Assembly: GCA_008638375.1 (NCBI GenBank)
Contig: CM018052.1
Span: forward strand, 27,672,045-27,736,044
Length of the DNA: 64,000 nucleotides
Direction: 5' to 3'
Source of the DNA: Nyssa sinensis
Taxonomy: Eukaryota > Streptophyta > Magnoliopsida > Cornales > Nyssaceae
The notes below the pieces were generated by a model, which worked only from the letters and a program-made list of their open reading frames with translations, did not search any database and was not told where the DNA came from. The position numbers were made by a program, and so were the translations under genes. The first letter of the stretch is position 1. Each line of letters starts with the position of its first letter. This document shows positions 49,023 to 62,253 of the stretch, in pieces.

Positions 49023-50486
49023 CATGAAGTGTGTGTGTGAATTCATGATCTATTAAATCCAAGTAATATACCTTGCCTTTCATTGCAACCATCTTTGATT
49101 TGAAAAATCTTCATGTTTCTTGAAATGCAGAGATAATCACAAGGCTTATGAACAAAGACTTAAATTAATTACAATTCAATAATTTTGTCATACACAAATT
49201 AGTCAACACAAATATAAATTATAAGTCTCAATAATAGGCAATAAAGTTTTAACTTCCCATCAACATCATGATAGTGCCAAAATAGAAATCTATCACAATG
49301 CAATTTTACTCGTGTAAGTATGAGTTGCAAGAGAATAATTTTATCATTAGACCAAGAAGGTCCTCCCTTAAATAGAGTCATTTGATTTGAATATAAATTT
49401 TTTTTAGAACAAATTTGATTTACAATTAATAACTTAAAAAATACTCTCAACTTTTTTTCCTGCCCCTCCAATGTATATCTGAATTTTTGCATAGCACTTA
49501 TTAGCTAGATCATATGGGGGGAATGATGCATTGGGACACTAGTTTATTTTCTATTTTTTTTGTTTTATTTAGTAAAATGCTCTAACTGTTAAGTACAAAG
49601 ATGTGGGTTTGAGTTTGATTAATGCCAAAAGTTACGTCTATACTTGGTTTATCTCTCCCGACACTTTTTTGTAAGCAAAATCAACATTAGATAATATTTT
49701 ATGCATTAATTTTTTAAATTAGACTTTTATTTTAAGACATAAAAAAAGAAATAAAAAAATTTTAAATTAAGATGAAGCAAATAATATTTAACAAAATATT
49801 TATATGAACAATATAAAATATATGAGATTTAACATATGTATTATAATAATAAGAATTTTAATTTAATAAAATTGTATTATAATATTATTTCAGTGTGCTC
49901 CGTGCATAGCACAGATGCATGACTATTATACATATATATATATATATATAATTAATGTGTTATAAATATACAGGATGTGAAAAGAAGATTAAATTTTTCA
50001 GAGTTAATTGAGGATGCATTGATATTTAAATACTATAAATTATCGATATGGAAGATGATTTAGATTTTCTCTGCTTGATATATCGGAAAATAAACATTAC
50101 ATGTCAAAAATATATAGGTATATAAGAAATGTCATGAGTTCAAGTCTCAATTATCTATTAGATAAAATGTGAGTATTACATTCACTCAATTATAAACTGA
50201 CTTGAGTTATTTTTTAAGTTCATGTTTAATTTGATACATGTTAGAATGTTTAGTTTATTAATTAATTCAAATATAATTTTTGGTACTTCAAAAACAAAAA
50301 CATGTTTATTGTTATGACACTGCACAATAATTAAAGAATTAATCATAGTTTAAACTTGATTCTAACTAAAGGCATTTAAATACGATTATAACTTAGGCGA
50401 ATGTATATTACGTTCAAATTTACTATCATGACTAAATTAATAAAGTACATGCCACATGTTTCATTTCACCCTTAACATATAAATAA

Positions 50487-50521
<35 letters not shown>

Positions 50522-50984
50522 ATAAGTAATAAAAATATTGTAATGACATTTTAATAATTAATGAAGTTAGCTAGCATAAATGCAACAAAATACTTTAAAC
50601 AAAATGACAAAAATATACACTCTCAAATAATGTTAAATTAACATGATGAAAAATATATATATATATATATATATTTATGTGTAGACGTAATATTTTTAAT
50701 TATTATTAAAGACATAAGCTAATTAAAGCTTTTTAAAATTATGACATACATAAGAATATAAAATACTACTATTAAAATAAAATCTACAAATTTCGATATT
50801 ATTGTACATCTATGGCTTTTTATAACATTCCATAGTATGCTTTTTGTTCATAATATTATTTTAATTGATGAAATTAAAAAACAGATAGATGATAAATAAA
50901 AAATTTTGAATTAAAAAGATTTAAGATAAGTAGAAAAAAAATTGAATATCTTTAGTATAATTTTAGTAAAACTAGTAATACAAA
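49023..50984. other. AT-rich intergenic stretch
   Basis: No recognisable gene. A 97-codon open frame at 49492-49199 (-) starts MQKFRYTLEGQEKKL and matches nothing I know. Microsatellites are (TA)n at 49932-49950, (TA)n(TG)n at 50490-50521 and (AT)n at 50649-50673. Confidence 0.4.
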
Positions 50985-52145
50985 AAGAGATGTAGTGAAA
51001 ATTGAAAATCAGAAGTGAAACTTTTCGTTATCTTGGTTAACTTATTCATCAAGAGAAAGAAATTGGAAATGATGTTACTCTTAAAATTAAAGCAGAATTA
51101 GTTAAGTAGAGAAGTGCGTTTGTGGTATTATGTGATCGGCGTACACTTTTAAAATTGAAAAACAAATTTTATATAACAGAAATTAGTCTAGTCATGTTCT
51201 ATAGAACAAAATGTTGGGCAATTACGAAACAATATGTTAATAAGATGAGTGTAGCCGAAATGAAAATGTTAAAATGGATGTGCAGCAAGGGCGGCTAGAG
51301 TATAAAGCCAACAAAGTAATTGCTTTAGGCCTCACTTAAAGAAAATGCCTCAAATTTTATGTATTTATAATATAATCAAATTAGAAGTATGATGTTAAAG
51401 AAAGTCTAAGTCTACAAAAAGATTCTATATTTTATGTATTTATAGTATAATCAATTTAAAAGTTTAAGATTAAAAAAAAATTAACTTTACAAAAAATTCC
51501 CATAAAAGGTCCATAAAGACTCTATAAAAAAAATTAATTTTATTAATAATTTATTATTGGTATTGCACTCTAATTTTTTTTATTGCTATTTATTTGGATA
51601 AATAAATTATGTAAAAAATTTATTATTAGAGTTTTATTCAATATATAAGTCTCTCTTATTAAAAAATAATTAAATTTTATATTACAAAAGTAAATATAAT
51701 ACAATTATACATAGGAAACAAAATAAGAAATTACATAATATTAAAAAAAAGTATCATTTAGGGTTGTTACTCTCTCGCTTTAAGCCTCTAATTATATAGA
51801 ATCAGTCCTAATGTGCTGTAAGACAAAACAAAGATAGAATTAAAATGAACATATTCATGAGATGATAGGAGTAATACTTATAGGACATGATATAATAAAA
51901 CATTGACTAAGGTGATATGGTCATATAAAATGAAAACCAATAAATGCATCAATATAGAATAGCGACACGATTAATATTAAGGGTCATGTTAGAGAATGAG
52001 GGTGACCAAAATTAATTTTAATATAAGTAGTTAAAAAATATATGGTATTAAGTGGTTTAACGAAAAGAATAACCTTAAATAAAAAATAATGGCGAGATAC
52101 GATTCATATAACCGATTTCAAATAATTAGAATAAGAATTTATTAA
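50985..52145 (+). mobile_element. RTE-type LINE reverse-transcriptase 3' part, degenerate
   Basis: Before the inserted MITE the + strand reads FRYLG, DVTLKIKAELVKW, FVVLCDRRTLLKLKNKFYI and VMFYRTKCWAITKQYVNKMS, then VAEMKMLKWMCS. After it (51821 on) broken frames resemble KTKIELK, RMRVTKI and a closing motif of the same protein. This is the C-terminal region of plant RTE non-LTR reverse transcriptase. Several stops are present. Confidence 0.85.
51288..51810. mobile_element. Small DNA transposon nested in the RTE LINE
   Basis: About 523 bp interrupts the RTE codon string at MKMLKWMCS/GKT. Ends are AGGGCGGCTAGAGTATAA and (reverse complement) TAGGACTGATTCTATATAAT. The flanks carry ATGTGCAGCA (51278-51287) and ATGTGCTGTA (51811-51820), an 8-10 bp duplication with two changes. 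The GGCGGCT-type end fits hAT MITEs. There is no coding frame. Confidence 0.7.
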
Positions 52146-52579
52146 ATTATATCTAAGTTTTTTTTTATAAAAACTTCATAAATATGTAAGACAAGCATAA
52201 TATATATTAGTTAAATATAAAATATTTTTTAAGTAATAAATATATTATGAAACAAACTTAAACAAAATAAATGTGAAGGGGTCTAGACATGAATTCACCA
52301 TAAAAGATATACCAATAATTAATAATATAATAACGTATTTAAAAAAAAGTAAAGGAAACATTGAAACCATCACCCATGCTTTAACACAGTAAAAGATCAG
52401 GATTTAACGATTTCACTTTCGAAATGTGTTTGCAACTAGAAAAAATCGATGAAAAAGTTTTAGTGTAAGACCCATTCTCAGAATAAGTAAAAACTATAGT
52501 TGGCTTCGTCTCTCTTTCGAAAAGTTCTTTTAAGTGAATCAGGTTATTAATCAAATATGAATTCAACTAATTAAATCAT

Positions 52580-52619
<40 letters not shown>

Positions 52620-54487
52620 TCAACTAATTAAATCATATATATATATATATATAGTATAGATTAAAAAAATTACTTTTACTTTTACTTACACGACCTAAAA
52701 TAATATCAGTGGACGTTAAGATTTCTCCTCTATTACTATTTCTTTTGTCTTTTAAGCAAAACAGGTAACTTTTTGTAAGATCTACTCCAAATAAGTGGCG
52801 GAGAAAACTCAATAAGTATTCATCACGTGGCATCCACTTCTTTAGTTGCAAGCGTCATCTCGTGGGAACTATTCTTATAAAAAAAAATTATTAAAGCAAA
52901 TTATACCTATATTTTTAAGAATTTTGATAATTACATTAATTTTTTTTATAATTTTTAAAATTATATTTATATTCTTTATTTTTATTACTGAATTATTAAT
53001 ATTCTCCTCTAATAAATTATATATATACTTTTTCAAAATAACAAAATTGTCACTTTTTTGTTTTTTTTTTTTTCACATTTTATCAATTTTTGTCAACTTT
53101 TTTTTTAATTTGCAAATAAATATTGATTGAGATTTTTAATTTATTTTTATATGAAATAAAAATAAGTTATTTACTTTAAATTTATTTATATATAAAACAA
53201 AATTTTGAAAAAAATCAAAAAATTATAAAAAGAAAAACATGAAAAGAACAATTTTGTCAATTATTTTTATAAAAAAAAATGATTAGAAAAAAATATTTAT
53301 AATTTGTTAATTAAAATAAGAGAGATCGGTATAATTATTAAAAAATTAAGAAGTTATAATTTGCCAAATTATTTAGTCTTGTGAGACCCACTCCTACAAT
53401 TTGCCAATTTTATATATGAAAATTATTAACTCTTGTGAGACTCACTCCTCCAATCTCATGACGCTTGTTCTTATTATTATAGCTTAAAATTATTAATTGG
53501 AACCACTCCAAGAGAAAATATTGAATGAATCGAGTTTAATAATCTTAATAATTAAATAATGGGTCACATATGTATGTATAAATATTGTTATGAACATATA
53601 TGTCAATTTTATTATTAGAATTATGGTTTTAAGAGACACCGAATAATTTCTCAAGTGAGCGGAAAAGGAAATCAAATCCTCTCGTTTTTAAATTAGTAAT
53701 ATAATATAGAGCTAATTGACCTATAATTCTTGAATTAATAACTTTATTATTATAATATAATATATACACACAGTGGAGCACAGACACTGACATTTTTTAT
53801 GAGTTCAAACTAACGCAGCAAAAAGCAGCAGCGGCATCACTTTTGATCCTCATTCCATTTATTGCAACCTCCCCTCTCCAAACCACATTTGTACTCCTTT
53901 TCAAATAACATCTTTAATCCTACCTCAGCATTGCATTTGTCTGTTGGAGCAATTTGATTCTTAATATTTCATTCAATTGACACAAAACCAAAACAGCTTT
54001 CAACTTTCAATTGCCAACTACTATTTTGACTAGCAATGATATTCTAAAAAATCCATATCCATCAGTGACCTACTGTATATTCTTTGATTAATTTCTAATA
54101 AATTTATATTCTATAATTTTATACACTTCCTATTTTTTTTTTTGTTTTTTGAGAAGGACAAAGGAAGGTCCACATATCTTTATAGGTGGTGATTGGTGAA
54201 GTTGAAAGTGTAGAATCAATAATTCAATTCATTCAGAACTAAATGCACCTCAACTTCCAACCCACGAGAGAGAGGCATATGCTCTGTTTCAAAGTGTTTT
54301 AGGCATGTGAAAATGCACCAGACATTTCCTCAACATCAATCACTAATTTGTCTCTCTTATTGAATATTTATTATGTTGTCGATCCTCATATGTATTATGT
54401 AAAATTAATGATGAATTAAAAAGAAAATATCAAAACTATTGTGACATGGTGGATAAGGATTAGCCCGACATCTATTGAGATGTGCAA
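52146..54487. other. AT-rich intergenic stretch
   Basis: No gene seen. It includes (AT)n at 52584-52614 and 52636-52653, each preceded by a copy of GAATTCAACTAATTAAATCA (52559 and 52616), a local duplication. A pair of related phrases CTTGTGAGACCCACTCCTAC (53379) and CTTGTGAGACTCACTCCTCC (53433) marks another short duplication. Confidence 0.45.
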
Positions 54488-55169
54488 AGTAGAGGTCTCA
54501 ATTGGATTGGGTCGGTTTGAACATAGTATATTAATAAGCAGTACGACACGGCACGGCACAACCCTGTGGTCGGTGGATCGGGCCAGGCACGACACGACAT
54601 GACATGGTGAGCCGTGTTGGGCCAGCCCTTCCAGGCACGAGGCACGAGCATGGGCACGGCAACCTGTCTGCACGATACGTTAGACCCAATTTATTTCCTA
54701 TTTTATTGTCATTTTATTATTATTATTATTATTATGTGAATATATTCTAGCAAAATATTATAATAATTTAAAAAAATCTATAAATATAAACAAAATATTA
54801 TAATAACAAACAATAAAATGAATAATAATAATATTAAATTAACAAATAACAAAGTAAAAAATACAAAAGTAAAACATTATAATTATAAACAAAAAATAAA
54901 AAATAATGATATTACGTATTAGAACAAAAAAAACATAACATTTTAAAAAATCATGATCCATATTAGTCATTAAAAATAAAAATAAAAATAAAATTAAAAG
55001 AGTAAAAATAAAAATAAAAATAAAAGAGTGAAAAAAAAATATTGAGAGGCAGACCCACCATGGGCCGAACTGGGCCTAATGGTTTTAAACATGGGTCTGG
55101 CACGACTTGTTGACCCAAATGGGCCGGCTGAAACAGGCCAAGTGGCGCGGCCCGTTTGACACCTCTATG
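54488..55169. mobile_element. GC-ended MITE with AT-rich core
   Basis: Ends are about TAGAGGTCTCAATTGG on the left and (reverse complement of the right end) TAGAGGTGTCAAACGGGC. Subterminal parts are rich in GGCACGACACG and GGGCC. The core (54715-55040) is almost pure A/T. Flanks TGCAAAG and TGCAGGAG may be a decayed 8 bp duplication. A decayed relative probably lies in DTD intron 5 near 16003-16418. Confidence 0.6.
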
Positions 55170-56142
55170 CAGGAGTTGGAAGCTCGTTGCTTTCCTTATT
55201 TATTTTATTTATTTTAAATTTTAAAACTCTTATATTGTAGTTGGATATTGTTAATCAATTATTTATAAAATCAATTTTATTTTAGCAGTAGAATAATTTG
55301 AAAAAAAAATAGAATTTGTTTTCTGCCAACACAGAACTGTATTCTGTAAATACAGAAACTGAATACTAAAAACTTGAATTTACAGAGAACAGAAATTAAT
55401 TCTGTTCTAAGGTTTTAAAAACTGAGTTATGATTCCAGAATTACTGTTTAGAATCAATATACATAATTCACCAAACAAAAAAATAGAAATGGAAGAAACT
55501 CACAGGTTTTTGAATCAGAAGGATGGAACAAACCATGTTTAGCATTTAACGCTATTTCCTTAAGACAGATTACACCCTCGTACTTGGTGCTTACAATTTG
55601 AATGGACGTTTGCCTCCCAGGATGAAGTGGTCTCACACAGAGAAGAAGCACTGCAGACTCTGTGTATAGTGAACCAAACTTATGTTTCAGAACTTTCTTA
55701 AACTGGATGTATGAACGCATAAAAAATATAATGAATTCAATGAGGAATGTAGGTGCGTAGGTGGTGTTTATATAGAGTATTTGTCTCTATTTGGTACAGA
55801 CATGGAGGCTTACAGTTGTGACTGTTCAACAAACAGCTGCAGGGAAGAAGACGATCCAGTCAAAATTCAAAACAAATGTTTAATCGCAAAATTACGTCGT
55901 TTTGGATTTAAACCAAAACCAAAAGCAATTGCAAAACGACAACGTTGGATTTAAATTATTCTGGTAACCAAACGGCATCGTTTTGAACTGTTTCTAACAG
56001 TAACAGAAACGACAGCATTTTGAAAAATTATTTAAATAAATTTTTTCCAAAAAGAACATAGCGGGCCAAGACCCAAACTCGAACTTGATTCGGTTCGGTA
56101 CAGGGCGGGGCGGCAACGCGAGTGTGTGGTGAACCAAACATA
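55170..56142. other. Non-genic stretch, possibly retroelement-derived
   Basis: An 88-codon open frame at 55720-55454 (-) (SAVLLLCVRPLHPGRQT) is not assignable. A TATA-like TTTATATAGAG near 55767 and repeated AACGAC/ACGTCGTTTTG phrases suggest LTR material, but no ends are defined. Confidence 0.35.
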
Positions 56143-56486
56143 TGCTAGGTCCTCCCTATTCCACAAAACTTGGCTGCCCCTTAGGGCCCAAACCTTCCTT
56201 TAAGGTAATTGTATATATACTTTTTAAAAGCCTTGTGCCCATCCTATGTGAGATACAAACTTTTTACAAATTTCAAGCTTTTGTTACCATTTTCAAGTAG
56301 TGATGTTTGAAGGCAATTTCTCATACACTCCTCAATGGTTTTGAGCAACCCAATATATGATCTTAATCTCCTCATGGAGGATAACACATTTCCACATAGA
56401 CCCACCAAAATTAATGTGTGGGTCTCATTTTAATTTTAGCTAAAAGATAGCTAATTATTATGCTCAAAAACCCACTTTTTCTAACA
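56143..56486 (-). mobile_element. 3' LTR of a copia element
   Basis: On the - strand the LTR starts TGTTAGAAAAAGTGGG at 56486, directly behind the polypurine tract GTGGGAGAT (56495-56487), which is the classical copia 3' arrangement. Its end is placed at about 56143 (ACCTAGCA), which is uncertain. It belongs to the RNase H fragment at 57605-58110. Confidence 0.65.
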
Positions 56487-56859
56487 ATCTCCCACATGAA
56501 TGAAATTTACTAAAAGCAATGCAAATGATATGCAGACACTTAGAGAGAGTTCTTTTGAAAATCTTCTGCATAAAAAAAGGTAGCTTGTAGCCTTGAACAT
56601 TCCCTTGTGAAATACTATCGGGGTTACTGATTGTTGAGTGAACATGATGTCTTGAATTGTTCAACCGTTTGTATAAACCAAGATAATAGCAATCACACAG
56701 AATCTTTTTTGACATAGTTGGTTCTTATTATTGTGTTCATTTTGGCCCTAAATATTTCCTAGTTTCATGAGTGCTCCTAGAGAATTTAGCCTTTATCATT
56801 TTCATATAATCTGCCTAGTTCACACTCACATAAGTGATTTCTTATTAAGAGTATTCTGC

Positions 56860-57338
56860 TAGGAATGGCAACGGGGCAGGTTTGGGGCGGGGTGACCATT
56901 CCCCAACCCTAACCCCGTTTATATTTTTCGCCCCCGACCTCGCCTCGCCCTGTTTAGAGGTTTACCCTGACCCCGACCCCATTTATATTCTCCGACTTCA
57001 CCCCGCTCCGCTCCGAACCTCGATATATATATATTTTTAAAGTAAGTTAAAACTTTTATTTTGATAAGTAAATTAATTTTTTTTTGGCCAAAATAACTAA
57101 TACAAAAAAAAATATGAGTGTGATACGAAAAACCTTAAAACTAATTTTATATAGTGTTATTTATTGGTAAATATATTGTATATAAAAATAAATAAAAAAA
57201 TTTAATATATAAACGGGGCGAGGTCGGGGCGGGGTGACCATCCCCCGAACCCGATGGAGTTTTAAAAGCCATACCCTGACCCCGTTTATGAGTACCTCAT
57301 ACCCGTCCCATTAGAGACGGAGCAAATTGCTATCCCTA
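56860..57338. mobile_element. hAT-type MITE, family A, copy 2
   Basis: This 479 bp element has ends TAGGAATGGCAA and (reverse complement) TAGGGATAGCAA. It is flanked by TATTCTGC (56852-56859) and TATCCTGC (57339-57346), an 8 bp duplication with one mismatch. Subterminal GGGGCGGGGTGACC occurs near both ends in direct orientation as well as the inverted termini. It is inserted in the 3' untranslated part of a copia element. Confidence 0.88.
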
Positions 57339-57604
57339 TATCCTGCTATACCCCACTTGTATTTAACAAGATATAAGAATCAATAAAAGCTTAGCTTATC
57401 ATTGTCAACGCTACAGATATCACTATTCTTATCATAGGATTGGGTAGGAGATTTTATCTCTATAGTGATCTTAATGAGTCACACACAATTCGGTTGTCCT
57501 TTTGAACCTAGATCTTGGGATCTCCAATCAGCTAGGTTGGGTTGCCATTATGGTGACTTTTACTGTATAGGTTTTAAGCCCATTCCCCTCAATGATTTAT
57601 TCAC

Positions 57605-58110
57605 TTACTCTTTGGTCAAATCTTTGGTTAACGGATCCGCAATATTATTTTTTAGCCTTATGTATTCAATGGTTATAATACTATTAGAGAGAAGTTGTTT
57701 CATAGTATTATATCTTCGACGAATATGTCGAGACTTACCGTTATACATGTGATTTTGTGCCCTACCAATTGCTGATTGACTATTACAATGAATATAGATA
57801 GCAGACACATGTTTTGGTCACATTGGAATATCTTTTAGGAAGTGAGGAAGCCACTCAGTTTCTTCACCAGTTTTATCAAGTGCAATAAACTCAAAATTTC
57901 ATTGTAGATTTAGCAATACACGTTTGTTTAGAAGATTTTCATGATACCGCTCTACCACCAAGTATAAACAAATAATTACTTGTGGACTTTGAGTTTTTGA
58001 TATTGAATATCCAGTTTGCATCATAGTATCCTTTTAGTACTTCTGGATGCCCGATATAATGCAATCTACCAACAAATTTAGTTTGTCATGCCATTTGAGA
58101 CCAATAAAGG
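57605..58110 (-). pseudogene. Copia RNase H fragment
   Basis: The - strand frame reads YIHCNSQSAIGRAQNHMYNG, KSRHIRRRYNTMKQLLSN and NNIADPLTKDLTKE, the C-terminal end of the Ty1-copia RNase H domain. Upstream, near 58060-57940, broken frames keep the [21 protein letters not shown] junction between reverse transcriptase and RNase H. The rest of pol is missing. It is followed in order by the hAT MITE, the polypurine tract and the LTR. Confidence 0.85.
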
Positions 58111-61100
58111 AAAGTAAATTATAATTTTATTTATAATAATAAAATTTTATAAAAAATATTAACACCTCAATTTATCTTGAATTATTATTTTTTAAATTGA
58201 AACTTTTCATATGTGAGAGATATTAAAATATTATTACTCTCTTTGTCTAGAGTTTGTTTGGAAAAGCTGTTCCGAGAAATGTGCTTGGACAGTTAAGCGC
58301 TTAATTTTATATTTTAATTAATTTTGTTTTTCAAAACATACTAAAGTTTGTTTACAAGAAAATAACTTTGGACTGCTTTCATCAAGAAGCTCCCCCAAAC
58401 ACATTCTGAAATGATAGTTTGATGTTAGATTTATAACTTTAAATGGTCTTTTATATATTGAAACTTAATATACAAATAGAAATAGGAAAATAATTTTTGA
58501 CGATATTCCTTTTGGAATTTCTTCCCCTTTTAAATCACACAAGAGAATGAGTAAAAATTAGGAAATAAAACATAGAAAGAAACATTAAAGGCACATATTT
58601 TGTTGGATGAAAGTACGCAAGCCTCATGTTGGTGTTCTTGTCTAATGTGTATTCATCTATTAACTCTACAACACATTTGTATTGTTTGTTCATTTTTTCT
58701 ATAACCACAAAAATACAAGCCACTGTTTCTAACACTTAAAAAAGAGATTCAAATCCATATTAAAAATCAATAAATAGGTTAGATGAACAACCTCTAGCCT
58801 TATCAATGAATGCAATTGATTGCTAAAGCAAGTATGTGTCCACCCAAGTTTCCGGCCGACGCCCAAAATATCAATGACACAGCTGTGTTTGTTTTTGTAG
58901 GCGACCCACTTGCCAGGTGTGGTCACCATCCATCTCAAATAGGGTTAATTTGTTTCGCCAGTTAAAGTCCTCAACATTAATTCATTTGACTGGAATGGCA
59001 TCATTTGAATTCATTTCGAAAAGCCTCATTTCAAAGCAATTATGTGGTTATTGAATTTCTCTGTTTTCTATCCAAATTTTAATTATCCATGAAAGCTATA
59101 TATTTTTTTTATTTCTGTAACAAGAAGTAACTCGTACATTGAATGGAAAAATCTCATAAATTCATTACGTAATTTTTACTTGCGAAAAAGGTGACCATCC
59201 CCTGACACTCATGGCTTAAGGCTTGTCCCATGATCTTCCTTATCGCAGGTTGTTTTTTTTTTTTTTTTTGAATTTTTTGTCAATTACTAGGGTTTTCTGA
59301 ACCCCACTCTCCGTGGCTTTGATGTCCCTAAGTGGTTGCAAACTACATATTCTAGTTTGGGTAATTTCTCTATATATATTAATTTCTATAAAGCCTTTCT
59401 TCTGCAAATAGTGCTTGCTTTTCATAAATGAGGTATATATTAAGTGTGGAGGTTCCAACAACTGAATTTGACTTTGTTTCAGCGGGGCAACAATATTGAA
59501 ATTTAATTTCTACTGATTTTTCATGCATAAGAGCAGTGATTAGTTTTTGAGAACTTCCATTTGGTATGAAACTCACCACCGACTAAAATGAGGTATACAT
59601 TAGGGAGGGCCATGGCTTGCTTAGCCTATATGTATCTCCGCCACTAAGTATGATCATGAGCAAGGCATGCGATATGTGCATCCAAAATTTTAATTTTTAT
59701 ATTTTTTCCCAGCCCCAGAAATTTTATTTTATTTTTCTTCCATTTTTGGCTTTTCATGATTAATTGTACATTTTGAAATAAATGGTGTTTCTTATTTTAA
59801 CTAGACCATACCTTTAAAACTAATTTCTTAATTTAACCTTAAACTACAAAGGTGTACAATAGTTTGGAATGGTTTAAATGCAGCACTTAGTAACCAGAAA
59901 ATTTGATTCTTCAGGGTGTACACACATACAAGTAGTAGTTACGTTTTCATGATTATATTCATGAAAAATTAAGTGCACAAGGTTTTTCCAAAATTTTTGA
60001 ATTTTAGTAAATTACGCTTTTAGGACGCCATTATATTAAAGCAACATAATTCGAATTAGTGAGACCATGATGACGATACAAGTTACCATGTCACACCTAA
60101 TTCCCTGATGCTGACGAATTTATTAGGTGTTTCCAGTAATAAACTTTTTATTTTATAAGAAAAATACTATATATAACAATTTTGTTATGGGTCATTTTAG
60201 TTATACGTCTTTCATTAAGATTTTAATTATAATAGAGTTTAATTCTAATTCTTATAATTCAAAAAGTCTAGTCGATTTTTCTGAATAATATAGTCCCTTA
60301 ACAAAAGTTACCAAAAGACAAATATGATCATGTGTATCTGTAAAATAAGGGAGAGATTTTCTTTATTCAAAACGACAACCACGATCCAATTCTTTCATCA
60401 TCTATTTTCGACGCTGAAATTAGGGATTCTAAATTCCTATAAATACGAATATCATCAAGAATTTAAAAAGGAAACCAATGATAAACACAAAGATAAAGAA
60501 ATGAATTTTTATTTAGTATGAAACTGTGAATTATACAGTATAATTATAACAAAACAAAACATATATATATATATTTTTCTGGTGAAATATAAAATTATAT
60601 AGTATGAAACTATGAAATTATACATTAATAAAAAATAGATAAAAAAAAAATAAAACATAAACATATGTATTTTAATAATAAACAAAATACTGACATGTAA
60701 AATGCCACAGCATTTTTAACGAAATGAGTGAAGGATCAATAAACAAAATAATGACAAGCAAAAATTTACAGAATATTTAATGAACATAGATAGTGATGTA
60801 TTCACTATAAAAACGGATAAAAAAATGTATAATGCAAAACAAATTTGAATAATGGCTAACAAATAATTTATATAAACTAAAAGAAATGAAAAATGAACCA
60901 AATACTATGTAAATAATACAAATATTGTATGAAAAAAAATAAATGAATATAATGAACATAAAATTAATATGAAAGAAAAATAAAAAAAAAATATAATCAC
61001 ATACCTGATTAAGAATAGAACACAAAATGATTCTGGTTGTAAATAAAAATTTAATTAATAATTTTTAACATAAATCAAAGCTGAGATAGCAGTAAAGAAG

Positions 61101-61843
61101 AAATTAGAAGAAGATAAAGAAAAAAAGAGTGATAAGATCCAAATAAATCAATAAGGAAATTCACATTGGAGAGGAGAATACAAAAAAAGAAAAGAAAAAC
61201 AACGAGGTGACCAATTAAGCTCAGGAAATTCACAGTCAATAATATCAAAAATAAATAAGGAATGTATTCAAATTTAAATAAAAAATAAAAAATAATAAAA
61301 AATAATATCAATCAGTGAAAAAAAAAGTCAATCCAATAATGTAAAAGAATTTTAAATAAAATAGGTAAAGTAGTCATTAAGAAATATATAAAAAATGATA
61401 CATAATTCATAAGTTAGTTAAAAAAGAAAAAAAAAATGTCATTTACAACAAAAACATAACTAACGTGAATTAACTAATAATAAAATCACTAATACAAAAA
61501 TTGAAGTCCAATTAACTTGTTTTTTAACTCTATTTTTTCATTTTAAAATCAAGTAAGTGAAACCCTCTATCATAAATGAATGAAAATCTATAATCTTGTA
61601 TTCAGAATTTTAAAAAATGGGATAAAAAATACATTCCATATAATACATCATTTATCCGATAAATTTTCTCTGCGGTTTATTGAGAGAAATTTTAGTAGAA
61701 TGATCGCTGTTCTAATTAATGTGTTAATGATGTAGAATCTACGCAGAGTCCACATCGATACGGTGGTCAGAGGACTTTTTCTCCCATGCATTCATGCTTC
61801 CTTATCAAAAAAATTAAAAACATGAAGTAATGACGGCTTTAAT
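58111..61843. other. AT-rich intergenic stretch
   Basis: No supportable gene. There is a T-run of about 17 at 59253-59270 and many (A/T)-rich low-complexity tracts from 60500 to 61640. A possible MITE lies at about 58255-58405 (GTTTGTTTGGAAAAGCTG against GAATGTGTTTGGGGGAGCTT from the right), without a clear duplication. Confidence 0.45.
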
Positions 61844-62245
61844 CTAACAAGCACGGGTACGAATACAGAACACGGAATACGGAATACGGAATATGAAACA
61901 TGGATATGATATGACACGGACACATATGCATATTATTTTTTAAAAAAGTAAGATACGGACACGTTGAATATATATATAATTTTTTTATATTTTTTATATA
62001 ACCATATAATAAAAATTTAATATTATTTTAATTAAACTTGGCATAAAAACACACAAATTTAAAAAATATTATTAAGTTATTAAAATAATAAAGCCATTAA
62101 ATCAAAATTAAAGAACTTCTTCATTTAATTATCAATATCAATGATTCAAATATCCGGACACATGTTCGAGAATGTTTGAGAGTGTAGGTATCCGACACGT
62201 GTTCGACACGGATACGTAAAACAAAATAGTGTTCGTGCTTCTTAG
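61844..62245. mobile_element. hAT-type MITE, family B, copy 2 (402 bp)
   Basis: Ends are CTAACAAGCACGGGTACG and (reverse complement) CTAAGAAGCACGAACAC. Flanks are GCTTTAAT (61836-61843) and ACTTTAAT (62246-62253), an 8 bp duplication with one mismatch. Subterminal GGACACG and GATACGG repeats match the style of copy 1 at 13368. Confidence 0.85.
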
Positions 62246-62253
62246 ACTTTAAT

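Noticed and set aside
52846..53130. Ile/Phe-rich 94-codon frame and similar frames at 60716-61311
   Set aside because: Low-complexity A/T DNA naturally gives hydrophobic frames; no transmembrane family signature.
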